From Oscillospiraceae bacterium (GTDB taxonomy: Bacteria > Bacillota > Clostridia > Oscillospirales > Oscillospiraceae), in contig CADBJU010000018.1 of assembly GCA_902795045.1 (NCBI GenBank), positions 1 through 41,321 of the forward strand: DNA of 41,321 nt, given 5' to 3'. Position numbers and translations under genes: made by a program. Each line of letters starts with the position of its first letter. Position 1 is the first letter of the stretch. Positions 14,519 to 22,309 of the stretch are shown here, piece after piece. Under the pieces are notes generated by a model, which was given only the letters and a program-made list of their open reading frames with translations, was not told the DNA's origin and did not search any database.

Positions 14519-14703
14519 ATGAGAATACTTGAAATAACGGGTGAACCGATTGCAAACGGCGGACAGGAAAAGTTCCTGTTCAACGTTCTGAACCATCTTG
14601 ATTTTACAAACTTCGACAGGACAACATGACCAGACTAACGGAAGCCGGATACGGTATTCGAACCGCAGCGGAACAGATCAGGGAGTTTTATTTTGAGGAT
14701 TAG
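14519..14703 (+). pseudogene. family 4 glycosyltransferase remnant (both ends only)
   Basis: An ATG at 14519 begins MRILEITGEPIANGGQEKFL then FNVLNHLDF, the usual start of a GT4 capsular glycosyltransferase, and stops at 14627 after 36 codons. A second frame just downstream reads LTEAGYGIRTAAEQIREFYF and ED before a stop at 14701-14703, which looks like the last helix of the same enzyme. About 300 residues are missing between. It marks the left edge of the AT-rich island. Confidence 0.75.
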
Positions 14704-14745
14704 AGCTTGAACGCTGTAAATCACTTTGTTTTTTTGGAGAAAAAG

Positions 14746-15594
14746 ATGAAAGAAACAAGAGGAAAAATAATGGTTGCCTATCACAGGCAATATCCGTTAT
14801 TAAAGGGGGATTTCTTCCTCCCTGTCCATGTAGGCAGGGCGGTATCTGCTATAACAAAAGACGGGATTATAAATAATAGAGAAAAAGAATGGCTTTTACG
14901 CAATCTAACCGGGGACGACACAGGCGACAACATTTCTGTACGAAACAGAGAGTTCAGCGAGTGCACAGGTTTGTATTGGTTTTGGAAAAACTATCCTTAT
15001 CAAGAGTGCGATTATGTTGGATTTTTTTCATATAGACGGCAATTGATTCTTAACGACCTCTTTGACCGCGCGCCGAATCGAAGCGAGAAAGTTACACACA
15101 AATGCGTAGAACTGAACAAAAAAAGAGATGTGTGCAGAATAGCAGGGATTAATGAAGATCGAATTATAGATATTCTGAATAAGTATGACTATATTGTACC
15201 TCTCAGGTCGTCTTTGGAGAAAATTAACATTCATTCTGTTTATGAGGATTATTTAAAGGTTGTTCCCGGTGTTCATGTTCATGATATTTTTTCTCTGGAG
15301 GATGTATTCGCAAGTGTTTACCCGGAAGAAACGGATACATTAAGAGAATACCTGCGTTCCCCGAATAAGATGATGTATCACATTTTTATTATGAAATCGC
15401 AACTGTTCAATGATTACTGTGAATGGCTGTTTAATCTGCTCTTCCTTGTAGAGCCTCATATTGATTCAACTTATTATTCAATTAACGGTAAGCGTACAAT
15501 AGGCTATTTGGCGGAAATACTTTTTGGGTATTATTTTACAAATAAAGTTCCACAGGAAAAAACATTCAACACTGGTGTTACATATCTTATTTAA
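14746..15594 (+). CDS. DUF4422 protein, second copy, AT-rich
   Basis: 282 aa. It has the same blocks as the gene at 12840: KIMVAYHRQYPLLKGDFFLP, TGDDTGDNISVRNREFSECT, LYWFWKN and GFFSYRRQL, so it is a DUF4422 probable glycosyltransferase. The ATG at 14746 is preceded by TTGGAGAAAAAG. The DNA is strikingly AT-rich compared with the genes before and after (for example 15181-15240 is about one third G+C) and uses many AAA, ATT and TAT codons. The gene is therefore not a simple local duplicate and was probably acquired with its neighbour at 15614. Confidence 0.85.
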   Translation: MKETRGKIMVAYHRQYPLLKGDFFLPVHVGRAVSAITKDGIINNREKEWLLRNLTGDDTGDNISVRNREFSECTGLYWFWKNYPYQECDYVGFFSYRRQLILNDLFDRAPNRSEKVTHKCVELNKKRDVCRIAGINEDRIIDILNKYDYIVPLRSSLEKINIHSVYEDYLKVVPGVHVHDIFSLEDVFASVYPEETDTLREYLRSPNKMMYHIFIMKSQLFNDYCEWLFNLLFLVEPHIDSTYYSINGKRTIGYLAEILFGYYFTNKVPQEKTFNTGVTYLI

Positions 15595-15613
15595 AATGTA
15601 AGGAGATCATAAA

Positions 15614-16852
15614 ATGAACAAGCCTTTAACTCACGAAATCGTAAAAAAGAAGACCGCAATTGTTATTCTTTCCTTTGCAGAATATGAAAGCCTGGAATTA
15701 ACGCTTGCGACTCACGCTAAGTTTTCTACTGATGCTGGTATTCCTATTTTTATTTTACAAAACGGACGGGGAACATATGATACAGAGAGAACATTAATGG
15801 TTGGGAGGCGTTATCAGAGCCTTTTTCCGAAAACAATAAAGGTGGTTGAACATATACCGCCGCAAAATCCTTATTTGGCGATTCAGCAGTTGTTTGATGA
15901 TGAACTGCTTTCTGACTATGAATATATTATCAAACTTGATGATGATGTAATGGTTTTAACGCCTGATTGGATCGATAAACTGATTGACTGCTATGTAAGC
16001 GCCTATAATCAATACGAGAATGAATTGGCTTATGTTACATCCTTTGTCAACAACAATCCATACGGATTCAAAAAACTCCTTGAACTGAACGAGTCTCTTT
16101 CAAATGAATATTATGAAAAGCTGGCTCGTCCTCACATGATAGGCTATTCGCCTAATGACAGCTACAATCCCTATAGACTTGTCTCAAAAAAAACCGTATA
16201 CGGTGGAGGCTTCGGTACAATATGGCAGTTGCCTTATGTTTCGAGATGGCTTCATGAAAAAACTACGCTGCAGCCGGAAGACTATATCAGTTTTACAAAG
16301 GATTTTGGCGTTACTGAGATCAACCCTAAAGACCGCTATTCCATAAACTGCATTTTGTTTAACAAAAAACTTTGGGAAGATATATCTGACGGCAGAGCGG
16401 ATGATGAAGGTATGCTGCATGCATACTGCATGCTGAAAGAAAAGAGAATCTTCGCCGATCTCTCTGTCCCGATGGTGCATATTGCGTTCTTTTCGCAGAG
16501 AGAAGAACTTCGGGATATGATCGCTCAAATCAGAGATGTATATACGAAATTCCTTGCGTTGCCTTTTCCGATCGCAATCTGCACTGACAGATTGATTGAA
16601 ATTGAGAACAGGCTCAGGTTTTTGGAAAAGAATGGCCTAAGCGGCAATGCTGCTTCAAGCCAAAAGGTGCTGTCTAAGAAGTTACGCGGTGGTATTCAGT
16701 GCTACCGGGATCACGGTGCGGGATACACCGTCCGACGGATGCTTTACCACATGGGCCTCTGGGAGGATGAGGAAACGCCCAGAGGGTCAGAGAATCGCCC
16801 GAAGCTGGTCAAGCACGCTGAACGCATTCTTCATCCGAAGAAAGGTAAATAA
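15614..16852 (+). CDS. glycosyltransferase (GT-A, DDD motif), chimeric
   Basis: 412 aa. The N-terminal part has the GT-A pattern: TAIVILSFAEYESLELTLAT, IFILQNG, and the metal-binding motif YEYIIKLDDDVMVLTPDWID. Residues to about 350 are encoded by AT-rich DNA. The last about 57 residues (KKLRGGIQCYRDHGAGYTVR, MLYHMGLWEDEE) are encoded by GC-rich DNA like the rest of the window and resemble the tails of local polysaccharide glycosyltransferases. The gene therefore looks like a fusion of an imported transferase with a resident 3' end. AAGGAG precedes the ATG. A hairpin follows the stop. Confidence 0.82.
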   Translation: MNKPLTHEIVKKKTAIVILSFAEYESLELTLATHAKFSTDAGIPIFILQNGRGTYDTERTLMVGRRYQSLFPKTIKVVEHIPPQNPYLAIQQLFDDELLSDYEYIIKLDDDVMVLTPDWIDKLIDCYVSAYNQYENELAYVTSFVNNNPYGFKKLLELNESLSNEYYEKLARPHMIGYSPNDSYNPYRLVSKKTVYGGGFGTIWQLPYVSRWLHEKTTLQPEDYISFTKDFGVTEINPKDRYSINCILFNKKLWEDISDGRADDEGMLHAYCMLKEKRIFADLSVPMVHIAFFSQREELRDMIAQIRDVYTKFLALPFPIAICTDRLIEIENRLRFLEKNGLSGNAASSQKVLSKKLRGGIQCYRDHGAGYTVRRMLYHMGLWEDEETPRGSENRPKLVKHAERILHPKKGK

Positions 16853-16855
16853 CAC

Positions 16856-16888
16856 CACAGGCTGAACACAACCCGTATTCAGCCTGTG
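16856..16888. terminator. hairpin between convergent genes
   Basis: Perfect 11-bp arms CACAGGCTGAA (16856-16866) and TTCAGCCTGTG (16878-16888). It lies between the glycosyltransferase stop and the toxin stop on the other strand. Neither flank has a long T-run, so efficiency is uncertain. Confidence 0.6.
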
Positions 16889-16897
16889 CATCCCTGT

Positions 16898-17215
16898 TTA
16901 TTTCAGCAGGCGCGGGTAATCCGTCCTGCCATTTACAATGCGGTAGATGACAACCTCGCCGTCGATGACCTTGTAGACGGCCACATAGGTGTCGGTCAGC
17001 ACCAGCTTGCGGAAGCCCTCCTGCGCCAGCAGCGGGTCCGGGTGGGTCTGCCCGAGAAGTGGATAACTTGCGAGTCTTCCGATCTCCTTCTTCATCTGTT
17101 CGTAGATCCCGCGCGCCGACTGTGCCCCGACCCTGGTCAGATGGAATTTTACGATCTCCTCCATGTCCTGCGCTGCGGGCGCGAGATAGACAAGCTTATT
17201 CCTCCTCGCAGGCAT
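16898..17215 (-). CDS. RelE/ParE-family toxin
   Basis: 105 aa, full length for the family. It shows the usual order: LVYLAPAAQDMEEIVKFHLT, a helical pair, YPLLGQTHPDP, then the strands FRKLVLTDTYVAVYKVIDGE and VVIYRIVNGRTDYPRLL. RelE members cleave mRNA on the ribosome and ParE members inhibit gyrase; the sequence alone does not decide between them. The ATG at 17215 lies inside the antitoxin gene (20-nt overlap) with GAGGAA upstream; an ATG at 17230 is less likely. Gene order antitoxin then toxin, on one transcript. Confidence 0.88.
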   Translation of the reverse strand: MPARRNKLVYLAPAAQDMEEIVKFHLTRVGAQSARGIYEQMKKEIGRLASYPLLGQTHPDPLLAQEGFRKLVLTDTYVAVYKVIDGEVVIYRIVNGRTDYPRLLK

Positions 17216-17471
17216 GGAACAGTTCCTCAATCCGCTTATCCAGCGCCTCCTGCGTGACAGCGGGCTCCCCGCTCAGGCGGCTCAGCTCGGCAGCGTAAAC
17301 CATGTCCCGGTGGCGGAACATCTTTTCCCTCGCTTCCCAGGCGTCCACGCTGATAAAGACTCCGTCGCCCTCCCCCTTGTTGGTGATGAAGATGGGCTCT
17401 CCGGTGGTCCTGGCAAGCTCAGAGATACCTATATAATTATTGCGCAGCTCGGATGACGGACGAATGTGCAT
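17196..17471 (-). CDS. Phd/YefM-family antitoxin
   Basis: 91 aa. The N-terminal part IRPSSELRNNYIGISELART-TGEPIFITNKGEGDGVFIS is the Phd/YefM fold, which binds DNA as a dimer, and the acidic C-terminal tail (QEALDKRIEELFHACEEE) is the part expected to neutralise the toxin. GGAGGCGC precedes the ATG. It is divergent from the polysaccharide exporter gene at 17554, with only about 80 bp between the two starts. A palindrome over its -10 box is a likely autoregulatory operator. Confidence 0.92.
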   Translation of the reverse strand: MHIRPSSELRNNYIGISELARTTGEPIFITNKGEGDGVFISVDAWEAREKMFRHRDMVYAAELSRLSGEPAVTQEALDKRIEELFHACEEE

Positions 17472-17496
17472 GTCTTGCGCCTCCTTCTATCGAGAT

Positions 17497-17534
17497 TCTG
17501 ATAGTATTATATCAGACTCTGCTTATCTTTACAA
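17497..17534 (-). promoter_or_regulatory. promoter and operator of the Phd/RelE module
   Basis: Minus strand TTGTAA (17529-17534) - 17 nt - TATAAT (17506-17511). The inverted repeat TCTGATA-6 nt-TATCAGA (17497-17516) spans the -10 box and fits Phd/YefM autorepression. It also lies just upstream of the exporter start on the other strand. Confidence 0.78.
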
Positions 17535-17553
17535 GTACCTCAGGAGATTTCCC

Positions 17554-18321
17554 ATGTTTCAAACACTCAAATCCTATCAGTTTCTTTTCGAGGAGCTGGT
17601 CAAGCGCGACTTCAAAAAGAAATACAAGCGCACCGTGCTCGGCATGGCGTGGAGCGTACTGTCGCCGCTGCTGACGCTGCTCGTGATGCGCCTCGTGTTC
17701 ACGCAGTTTTTTGGCGGCAATACCCCGCATTACACGACCTTCCTCTTCTGCGGCAACCTCGTGTTCGCGTTTTTCAGCGACTCCACCAACCAAGGCATGA
17801 CCTCGCTAATGGACAACGCGCATATTTTTACCAAGGTGAACGTGCCGAAGTATCTGTTCCTCTTCGCCAAAAATACGCAGTGTCTGATTAACTTCGGCCT
17901 TACGCTGTGCGTGTTCTTCGTGTTCTGCGCCCTCGACCACATCACGTTTACCTGGCGCTTTGTGCTGCTGCTGTACCCAATCGCCTGCCTTGTGCTGCTC
18001 AATCTCGGCCTCGGGCTGATCCTTTCGGCGCTGTTTGTATTTTTCCGGGACATGCAGTACCTCTGGGGCGTGTTCACTCAGCTTCTCATGTACGCCTCTG
18101 CGATCTTCTATTCCATCGATGGTTACAGCCCGCAGATCCAGCGCGTCTTCCTCGCAAACCCCGTGTACCTCATCATCAAATACTTCCGCGTGATCGTCAT
18201 CGATGCCTCGCTGCTCTCGTGGCACTATCACCTGCTGATGGCTGCGGAGGCGCTGCTTGCTTTCGGCCTCGGCTGCTGGATGTACAAGAAGTATAACCAT
18301 CAGTTCCTGTACTATGTGTGA
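17554..18321 (+). CDS. ABC-2 type polysaccharide exporter, membrane subunit (TagG/RfbA-like)
   Basis: 255 aa. The N-terminus LKSYQFLFEELVKRDFKKKY-KRTVLGMAWSVLSPLLTLLV is the hallmark of TagG/KpsM/RfbA permeases, followed by about five more membrane segments. It forms the channel that flips the lipid-linked glycan made by the upstream transferases. The ATG at 17554 has AGGAGA 6 nt upstream. It overlaps the promoter zone of the divergent toxin-antitoxin pair. The ATPase follows after 9 nt. Confidence 0.93.
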   Translation: MFQTLKSYQFLFEELVKRDFKKKYKRTVLGMAWSVLSPLLTLLVMRLVFTQFFGGNTPHYTTFLFCGNLVFAFFSDSTNQGMTSLMDNAHIFTKVNVPKYLFLFAKNTQCLINFGLTLCVFFVFCALDHITFTWRFVLLLYPIACLVLLNLGLGLILSALFVFFRDMQYLWGVFTQLLMYASAIFYSIDGYSPQIQRVFLANPVYLIIKYFRVIVIDASLLSWHYHLLMAAEALLAFGLGCWMYKKYNHQFLYYV

Positions 18322-18330
18322 GGTGGCATG

Positions 18331-19095
18331 ATGACGATTCTGGAAGCAAAAAACGTATCCATCCGGTACATCACCGGCGACTTCAAGGACATCGGTCTCA
18401 AGGAATTTGTGATGCGCAAGCTCACCGGCAACTACCACGTCACGGAGTTCTGGGCCGACAAGGACGTGAGTTTCACCCTTGAGCGCGGGGAGATGCTCGG
18501 CATCATCGGCTCCAACGGCGCGGGCAAGTCCACGCTCTTGAAGGCCGTATCCGGTATCATGGTGCCAACCGAAGGCTGGATCCGCCGGGAGGGGTCGGTC
18601 GCTGCCCTGCTGGAGCTCAGCAGCGGCTTTGACGGCGATCTGACTGTAAAGGAAAACGCTTATTTACGTGGCGCAATGCTGGGCTACACACGCAAGTTCA
18701 TGGACGATACATATGATCAGATCATCGAATTTGCCGAGCTCAAGGACTTTGAGGACCGGCCCTTCAAGCAGTTATCCTCCGGCATGAAGTCACGCCTCGC
18801 CTTCTCCATAGCCTGCCTGGTGAAACCGGATATCCTGATCCTGGACGAGGTGCTCTCGGTCGGCGACGGGGCTTTTCGCAAAAAGAGCGAGGCCAAGATG
18901 CGCGAGGTGATCTCCGGCGGCGCTACCACGATCCTCGTCTCCCACTCGCTCGAGCAAGTACGGCAGATGTGCACCAAAGTCCTGTGGCTCCACAAGGGCC
19001 GGCAGATCGACTTCGGCAGCGATGTTCAAGGTATCTGCGACCGGTACCAGGACTTTCTGGATGGGAAGCTGGACCTGTCAGGTGAAAAAGTATGA
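18331..19095 (+). CDS. ABC polysaccharide exporter, ATPase subunit (TagH/RfbB-like)
   Basis: 254 aa. Walker A GSNGAGKST at 60-68, ABC signature LSSGMKSRL and Walker B ILILDEVLSVGD are intact. The N-terminal stretch with KEFVMRKLTGNYHVTEFWAD-KDVSFTLERGE is typical of wall-teichoic-acid and O-antigen exporters. Family members are longer when they carry a C-terminal glycan-recognition domain; this one has none. The ATG at 18331 is preferred over 18328 because of the AGGTGG spacing. It energises the permease at 17554. Confidence 0.93.
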   Translation: MTILEAKNVSIRYITGDFKDIGLKEFVMRKLTGNYHVTEFWADKDVSFTLERGEMLGIIGSNGAGKSTLLKAVSGIMVPTEGWIRREGSVAALLELSSGFDGDLTVKENAYLRGAMLGYTRKFMDDTYDQIIEFAELKDFEDRPFKQLSSGMKSRLAFSIACLVKPDILILDEVLSVGDGAFRKKSEAKMREVISGGATTILVSHSLEQVRQMCTKVLWLHKGRQIDFGSDVQGICDRYQDFLDGKLDLSGEKV

Positions 19096-19130
19096 AGCCA
19101 TGCACTTGAACGCAGACGCGGCAGTCCATG

Positions 19131-19247
19131 GGAAGTCAGCTTCACGCTCGGCAAGTGCTCCTTCGCCTATTGGAACACCCAGATCCACGACCGGCATGCC
19201 GAGAGCGGTGCCTTCGCCATCGAGATCGGCCGCTCCTCCCTGCCTTG
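19131..19247 (+). pseudogene. GH3 C-terminal remnant, near-copy of 7805-7912
   Basis: Encodes EVSFTLGKCSFAYWNTQIHD and RHAESGAFAIEIGRSSLP before a stop. The intact GH3 gene has EVSFTLDKRSFAYWNTRIHD at the same place; the DNA differs at about 10 of the first 105 bases. It carries the fibronectin-III-like end of a second GH3 enzyme, without any start. The -35 box of the MATE promoter overlaps its last codons. Confidence 0.88.
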
Positions 19248-19273
19248 ACATTCTCCTCAAAATCTGATAAACT
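19245..19273 (+). promoter_or_regulatory. promoter of the MATE gene
   Basis: TTGACA (19245-19250) - 17 nt - TAAACT (19268-19273). The -35 box overlaps the stop codon of the GH3 remnant. Confidence 0.78.
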
Positions 19274-19312
19274 GCGGATGCCTCGGAGGGCAAATCATTC
19301 TTGAGAAATGAG

Positions 19313-19364
19313 AAGCCGGATAAGAGAGCGGGCTGAGACGCCTGCTTGCTTATCCGGCTTTTTT
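19313..19364 (+). promoter_or_regulatory. terminator-like leader hairpin (candidate attenuator) before the MATE gene
   Basis: A perfect 12-bp outer stem AAGCCGGATAAG (19313-19324) / CTTATCCGGCTT (19349-19360), an inner stem AGCGGGC/GCCTGCT, and a following T-run that ends at the SD sequence GGAGG. A terminator placed between promoter and start codon of one gene suggests transcription attenuation. A short frame from an ATG at 19308 (MRSRIRERAETPAC...) runs through the hairpin and could be a leader peptide. Confidence 0.6.
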
Positions 19365-19374
19365 GGAGGAAATC

Positions 19375-20739
19375 GTGGAACAGGAACAGATCAAGGATTT
19401 TACCAAAGGGCCGATCCTGGGGCCGCTGCTGGCGTTCTCGATGCCGATTTTGCTGGCCCTGTTTTTGCAGGCGCTCTACGGCGCGGTGGACCTGCTGGTC
19501 GTCGGCAAGTACGCGCTGGCGCAGGATGTGTCCGGCGTGGCGGTTGGCTCCCAGATCATGCAGACCGTCACCGGGCTTGTGAGCTCCTTTGCCATGGGCA
19601 CGACCGTCCTGCTCGGTCAGAAGATCGGTGCGGGCAAGCGCGAAGAGGGCGGACAGATCATCGGCACCAGCGTGGTGATGTTCTTCCTGGTAGGCGCTTT
19701 GCTCACGGCGCTGATCCCGCTGCTGTCCGGTGCCCTGGCCGGGGCCATGAACGCGCCGGAGGAAGCCTTTGACGAGACGAAGCGCTATATCGCCATCTGC
19801 GGCTTCGGCTCGGTGATGATCGTAGCCTACAACGTGCTGGGCAGCATCATGCGGGGCCTGGGTGATTCCCGCACGCCGCTGATGACCGTCGCCATCGCCA
19901 GCGTCTGCAACATTGCGGGCGATCTTCTGCTGGTGGCAGGGCTCCACATGGGCGCAGCCGGAGCGGCTGTCGCTACGGTCGTATCCCAGACAGTGAGCGT
20001 GCTGATCTCTCTGCTGGTGCTCAGCCGCCGGGCGCTTCCGTTTTCGTTTTCAAAGAGGGATATTCACATCGAAAGGCCGATCCTGCGGCGCATTGTCCGC
20101 TTCGGTACGCCGATCGCTCTGCAGGACCTGCTGGTGGGGCTTTCGTTTCTGGTGATCCTCGCTATTGTCAACGCCCTGGGGCTTATCGCCTCGGCGGGCG
20201 TTGGCGTGGCAGAGAAGGTGTGCGCTTTCATCATGCTGATCCCCGCCGCCTTCATGCAGGCCATGAGCGCCTATGTGGCGCAGAACCATGGCGCGGAAAA
20301 GAACGAACGTGCCGAGCGCGGGCTCAAGATCGCCATTCTGGTTTCCACCGCGTTCGGCGCGGTGATGTTCTGGGCCGCGTTCTTCCACGGCGACCTGCTG
20401 TGCGGTATCTTCGCGCGGGATCAGGACGTGATCGCGGCAGGCTTTGACTATCTGCGGGCTTACGGCATTGACTGCCTGCTGACCTGCTTTCTGTTCTGCT
20501 TTATCGGCTTTTTCAACGGTCTCGGCGAGACGGGCTTCGTCATGGTGCAGGGCATCGCGGCGGCCTTTCTGATCCGCATTCCGGTTGCCTGGTGGATGAG
20601 CCGGGCGACGGGGCGCCTGTTCTATATCGGTCTCGGCGTCCCCTGTGCAACCGTAGCGCAGATCATCGCCTGCTTTGTGTTCTATGCCCATATCCGGAAA
20701 AAGGAGGAGCTGATGCATCATGCGGAAACAACACTTTGA
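19375..20739 (+). CDS. MATE-family multidrug/cation efflux pump
   Basis: 454 aa with about 12 membrane segments in two related halves. Family blocks are clear: KGPILGPLLAFSMPILLALF, the LLVVGKYAL region, FAMGTTVLLGQKIGAGKREE, and in the second half FMQAMSAYVAQNHGAEKNER. MATE pumps export cationic drugs or metabolites with Na+ or H+. The GTG at 19375 has GGAGG 5 nt upstream. A terminator-like hairpin immediately precedes it. The esterase gene downstream overlaps its end by 20 nt, so the two are one operon. Confidence 0.93.
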   Translation: MEQEQIKDFTKGPILGPLLAFSMPILLALFLQALYGAVDLLVVGKYALAQDVSGVAVGSQIMQTVTGLVSSFAMGTTVLLGQKIGAGKREEGGQIIGTSVVMFFLVGALLTALIPLLSGALAGAMNAPEEAFDETKRYIAICGFGSVMIVAYNVLGSIMRGLGDSRTPLMTVAIASVCNIAGDLLLVAGLHMGAAGAAVATVVSQTVSVLISLLVLSRRALPFSFSKRDIHIERPILRRIVRFGTPIALQDLLVGLSFLVILAIVNALGLIASAGVGVAEKVCAFIMLIPAAFMQAMSAYVAQNHGAEKNERAERGLKIAILVSTAFGAVMFWAAFFHGDLLCGIFARDQDVIAAGFDYLRAYGIDCLLTCFLFCFIGFFNGLGETGFVMVQGIAAAFLIRIPVAWWMSRATGRLFYIGLGVPCATVAQIIACFVFYAHIRKKEELMHHAETTL

Positions 20740-21394
20740 GCCGGACGGACGCGCCGTCGCACTCTTTACGGACGATGCGCCGCAGATCCTTTTCATCCAG
20801 CCGGTGGACGAACACGACACGACGCTGCTGGATGCCGAGATCGAGGCCATGCGGAACTGTGTCCTGCCCTTCGCGCTGGCGGCTTTTGAAGTTAAGGACT
20901 GGAACCGGGAGCTGAGCCCCTGGGAAGCGCCGCCGGTATTTGGAAAAGTTCCTTTCGGCGGGAAGGCGGGAGAGACGCTTTCCTTCGTCCTCGACCGCCT
21001 GCTGCCGGAGCTGCACACGCGGCTTGGCGCGAGTATGAAGCTCTGCCTCGGCGGGTACTCTCTGGCGGGCCTGTTCACGCTTTGGGCTGCGACCCGGACG
21101 GACGTTTTCTCCGGTGTCGCGGCGGCTTCGCCCTCGGTGTGGTTTCCGGGCTGGATGGACTATGTACAAGCAAATCCGATTCAGGCAAAAGCTGTGTATC
21201 TGAGCCTCGGCGATAAAGAGGAACGGGCGAAGAATCCCGTCATGGCCACGGTCGGCGACTGCATCCGTGAGCAGTACGCGCTCTTACGGGCCGATCACGC
21301 CGTCACGCTGGAATGGAACCCGGGCAATCACTTTCAGAACTCGGAGAAGCGCACCGCAAGGGCCTTCTGCCGGATTGCGGAGCAGGAAACGTGA
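20720..21394 (+). CDS. alpha/beta hydrolase (esterase-like)
   Basis: 224 aa. Nucleophile elbow GGYSLAG with Ser114 and catalytic-His region WNPGNHFQ near the C-terminus support an alpha/beta hydrolase of the small esterase/D-like type; a signal peptide is absent. The start lies inside the MATE gene (20-nt overlap), which implies coupled translation. Substrate unknown. The tail of a close relative is preserved as a remnant at 3817-3930, so this gene family was once duplicated in the genome. Confidence 0.82.
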   Translation: MRKQHFEPDGRAVALFTDDAPQILFIQPVDEHDTTLLDAEIEAMRNCVLPFALAAFEVKDWNRELSPWEAPPVFGKVPFGGKAGETLSFVLDRLLPELHTRLGASMKLCLGGYSLAGLFTLWAATRTDVFSGVAAASPSVWFPGWMDYVQANPIQAKAVYLSLGDKEERAKNPVMATVGDCIREQYALLRADHAVTLEWNPGNHFQNSEKRTARAFCRIAEQET

Positions 21395-21423
21395 CGCCAG
21401 ATCGTTCTGCCTGTATGGAAGCC

Positions 21424-22089
21424 TCAATTCTTTATCGGTCGATCCCTCAGGATCCATTCGTCCAGGAACCGCATTTGTTCCTCGGTGTGGAACCAATGCT
21501 CACCGCCTTCCATTACGGTGAGCCGGGCATTGTGATTATTCGAAAAGTCTCGGATGGTTTCAAGCGTCGTCAGCTCGTCATGGCTTCCATAAAGGATCCG
21601 TGTCGGCACCGTCCAGTTGACGGGGTGATTCCTTACATAGCAGAGATAAGTCCAGGACAGGTCCTCCCCAAAGGCCGTGTGGACAACGCCTTTCGATTGA
21701 AGCTCCGCCTCTGTGACATTGGCCCAGGCCATCATGTCGCAGATCAGCTTCTCCATATCGACGATGGGAGAAATGAAATAAGCCTTTTGAATCATGGTGT
21801 CGATCCCCGCATTCATGCCGAAGAATGCGCCGATGCTGTTGGCAATCAGGATGATGCTCCCGTACTCCGCTTTCAGTTCTTCCACCGCCGCGCGGACCTC
21901 CGCGCCGGTTTCCCAGGGGGTAAAGGTCCGGTAGTCCAGTCCCAACACCTCGCAGTCAGGAAACAGCGGCCTGTAATGCTCACACTCAGCCGCACTGCCG
22001 TCTTTGCCGTGAATGTATAATACCGCGTCTTTCATACCGTCAATACGCTGCTTGTAAAACCGCGGCCCTTCTTTCGTATCGTTCGCCAT
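21424..22089 (-). CDS. alpha/beta hydrolase
   Basis: 221 aa. It shows VLYIHGKDGSAAECEHYRPL (oxyanion-hole HG), the nucleophile Ser85 in LIANSIGAFFG, an acid in YGSHDELTT, and His in GGEHWFHTEEQ. It is a cytosolic esterase or peptidase-like hydrolase of unknown substrate. The ATG at 22089 has GGAGG 5 nt upstream; the first ATG of the longer frame has no site. It converges with the esterase at 20720-21394 and is divergent from the sugar ABC operon, with a consensus promoter. Confidence 0.85.
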   Translation of the reverse strand: MANDTKEGPRFYKQRIDGMKDAVLYIHGKDGSAAECEHYRPLFPDCEVLGLDYRTFTPWETGAEVRAAVEELKAEYGSIILIANSIGAFFGMNAGIDTMIQKAYFISPIVDMEKLICDMMAWANVTEAELQSKGVVHTAFGEDLSWTYLCYVRNHPVNWTVPTRILYGSHDELTTLETIRDFSNNHNARLTVMEGGEHWFHTEEQMRFLDEWILRDRPIKN

Positions 22090-22114
22090 AACAGCCTCCG
22101 CCAAAGCAAAGTGA

Positions 22115-22157
22115 CCTTTCGTTCACTTATTATATTGAACGAGAGGCCACATGTCAA
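22115..22157 (-). promoter_or_regulatory. hydrolase promoter with overlapping inverted repeat
   Basis: Minus strand TTGACA (22152-22157) - 17 nt - TATAAT (22129-22134), a perfect consensus. The inverted repeat CCTTTCGTTCA-10 nt-TGAACGAGAGG (22115-22146, one mismatch) covers the -10 box and looks like a TetR-type operator. No TetR gene is adjacent. Confidence 0.78.
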
Positions 22158-22177
22158 GCGATATTGTGACTCCGATA

Positions 22178-22206
22178 TTGAAAAGGGAGAGCTTTTCGGA
22201 TATAAT
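22178..22206 (+). promoter_or_regulatory. promoter of the CUT1 sugar ABC operon
   Basis: TTGAAA (22178-22183) - 17 nt - TATAAT (22201-22206), about 100 nt before the ATPase start. Confidence 0.7.
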
Positions 22207-22309
22207 CTCCTTGACTGTTTCAAAGAAGACAGACCGGCAAATGATAAAGGGCCATATTTATGATCCCGGCTATGGGCTTGAATCTGACGATTGGAAAAGG
22301 GATACTGCC

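Noticed and set aside
19320-19345. GCTGAGA-like string in the MATE leader suggesting a TPP riboswitch
   Set aside because: The other conserved TPP aptamer blocks are missing; a simple nested stem explains the sequence.
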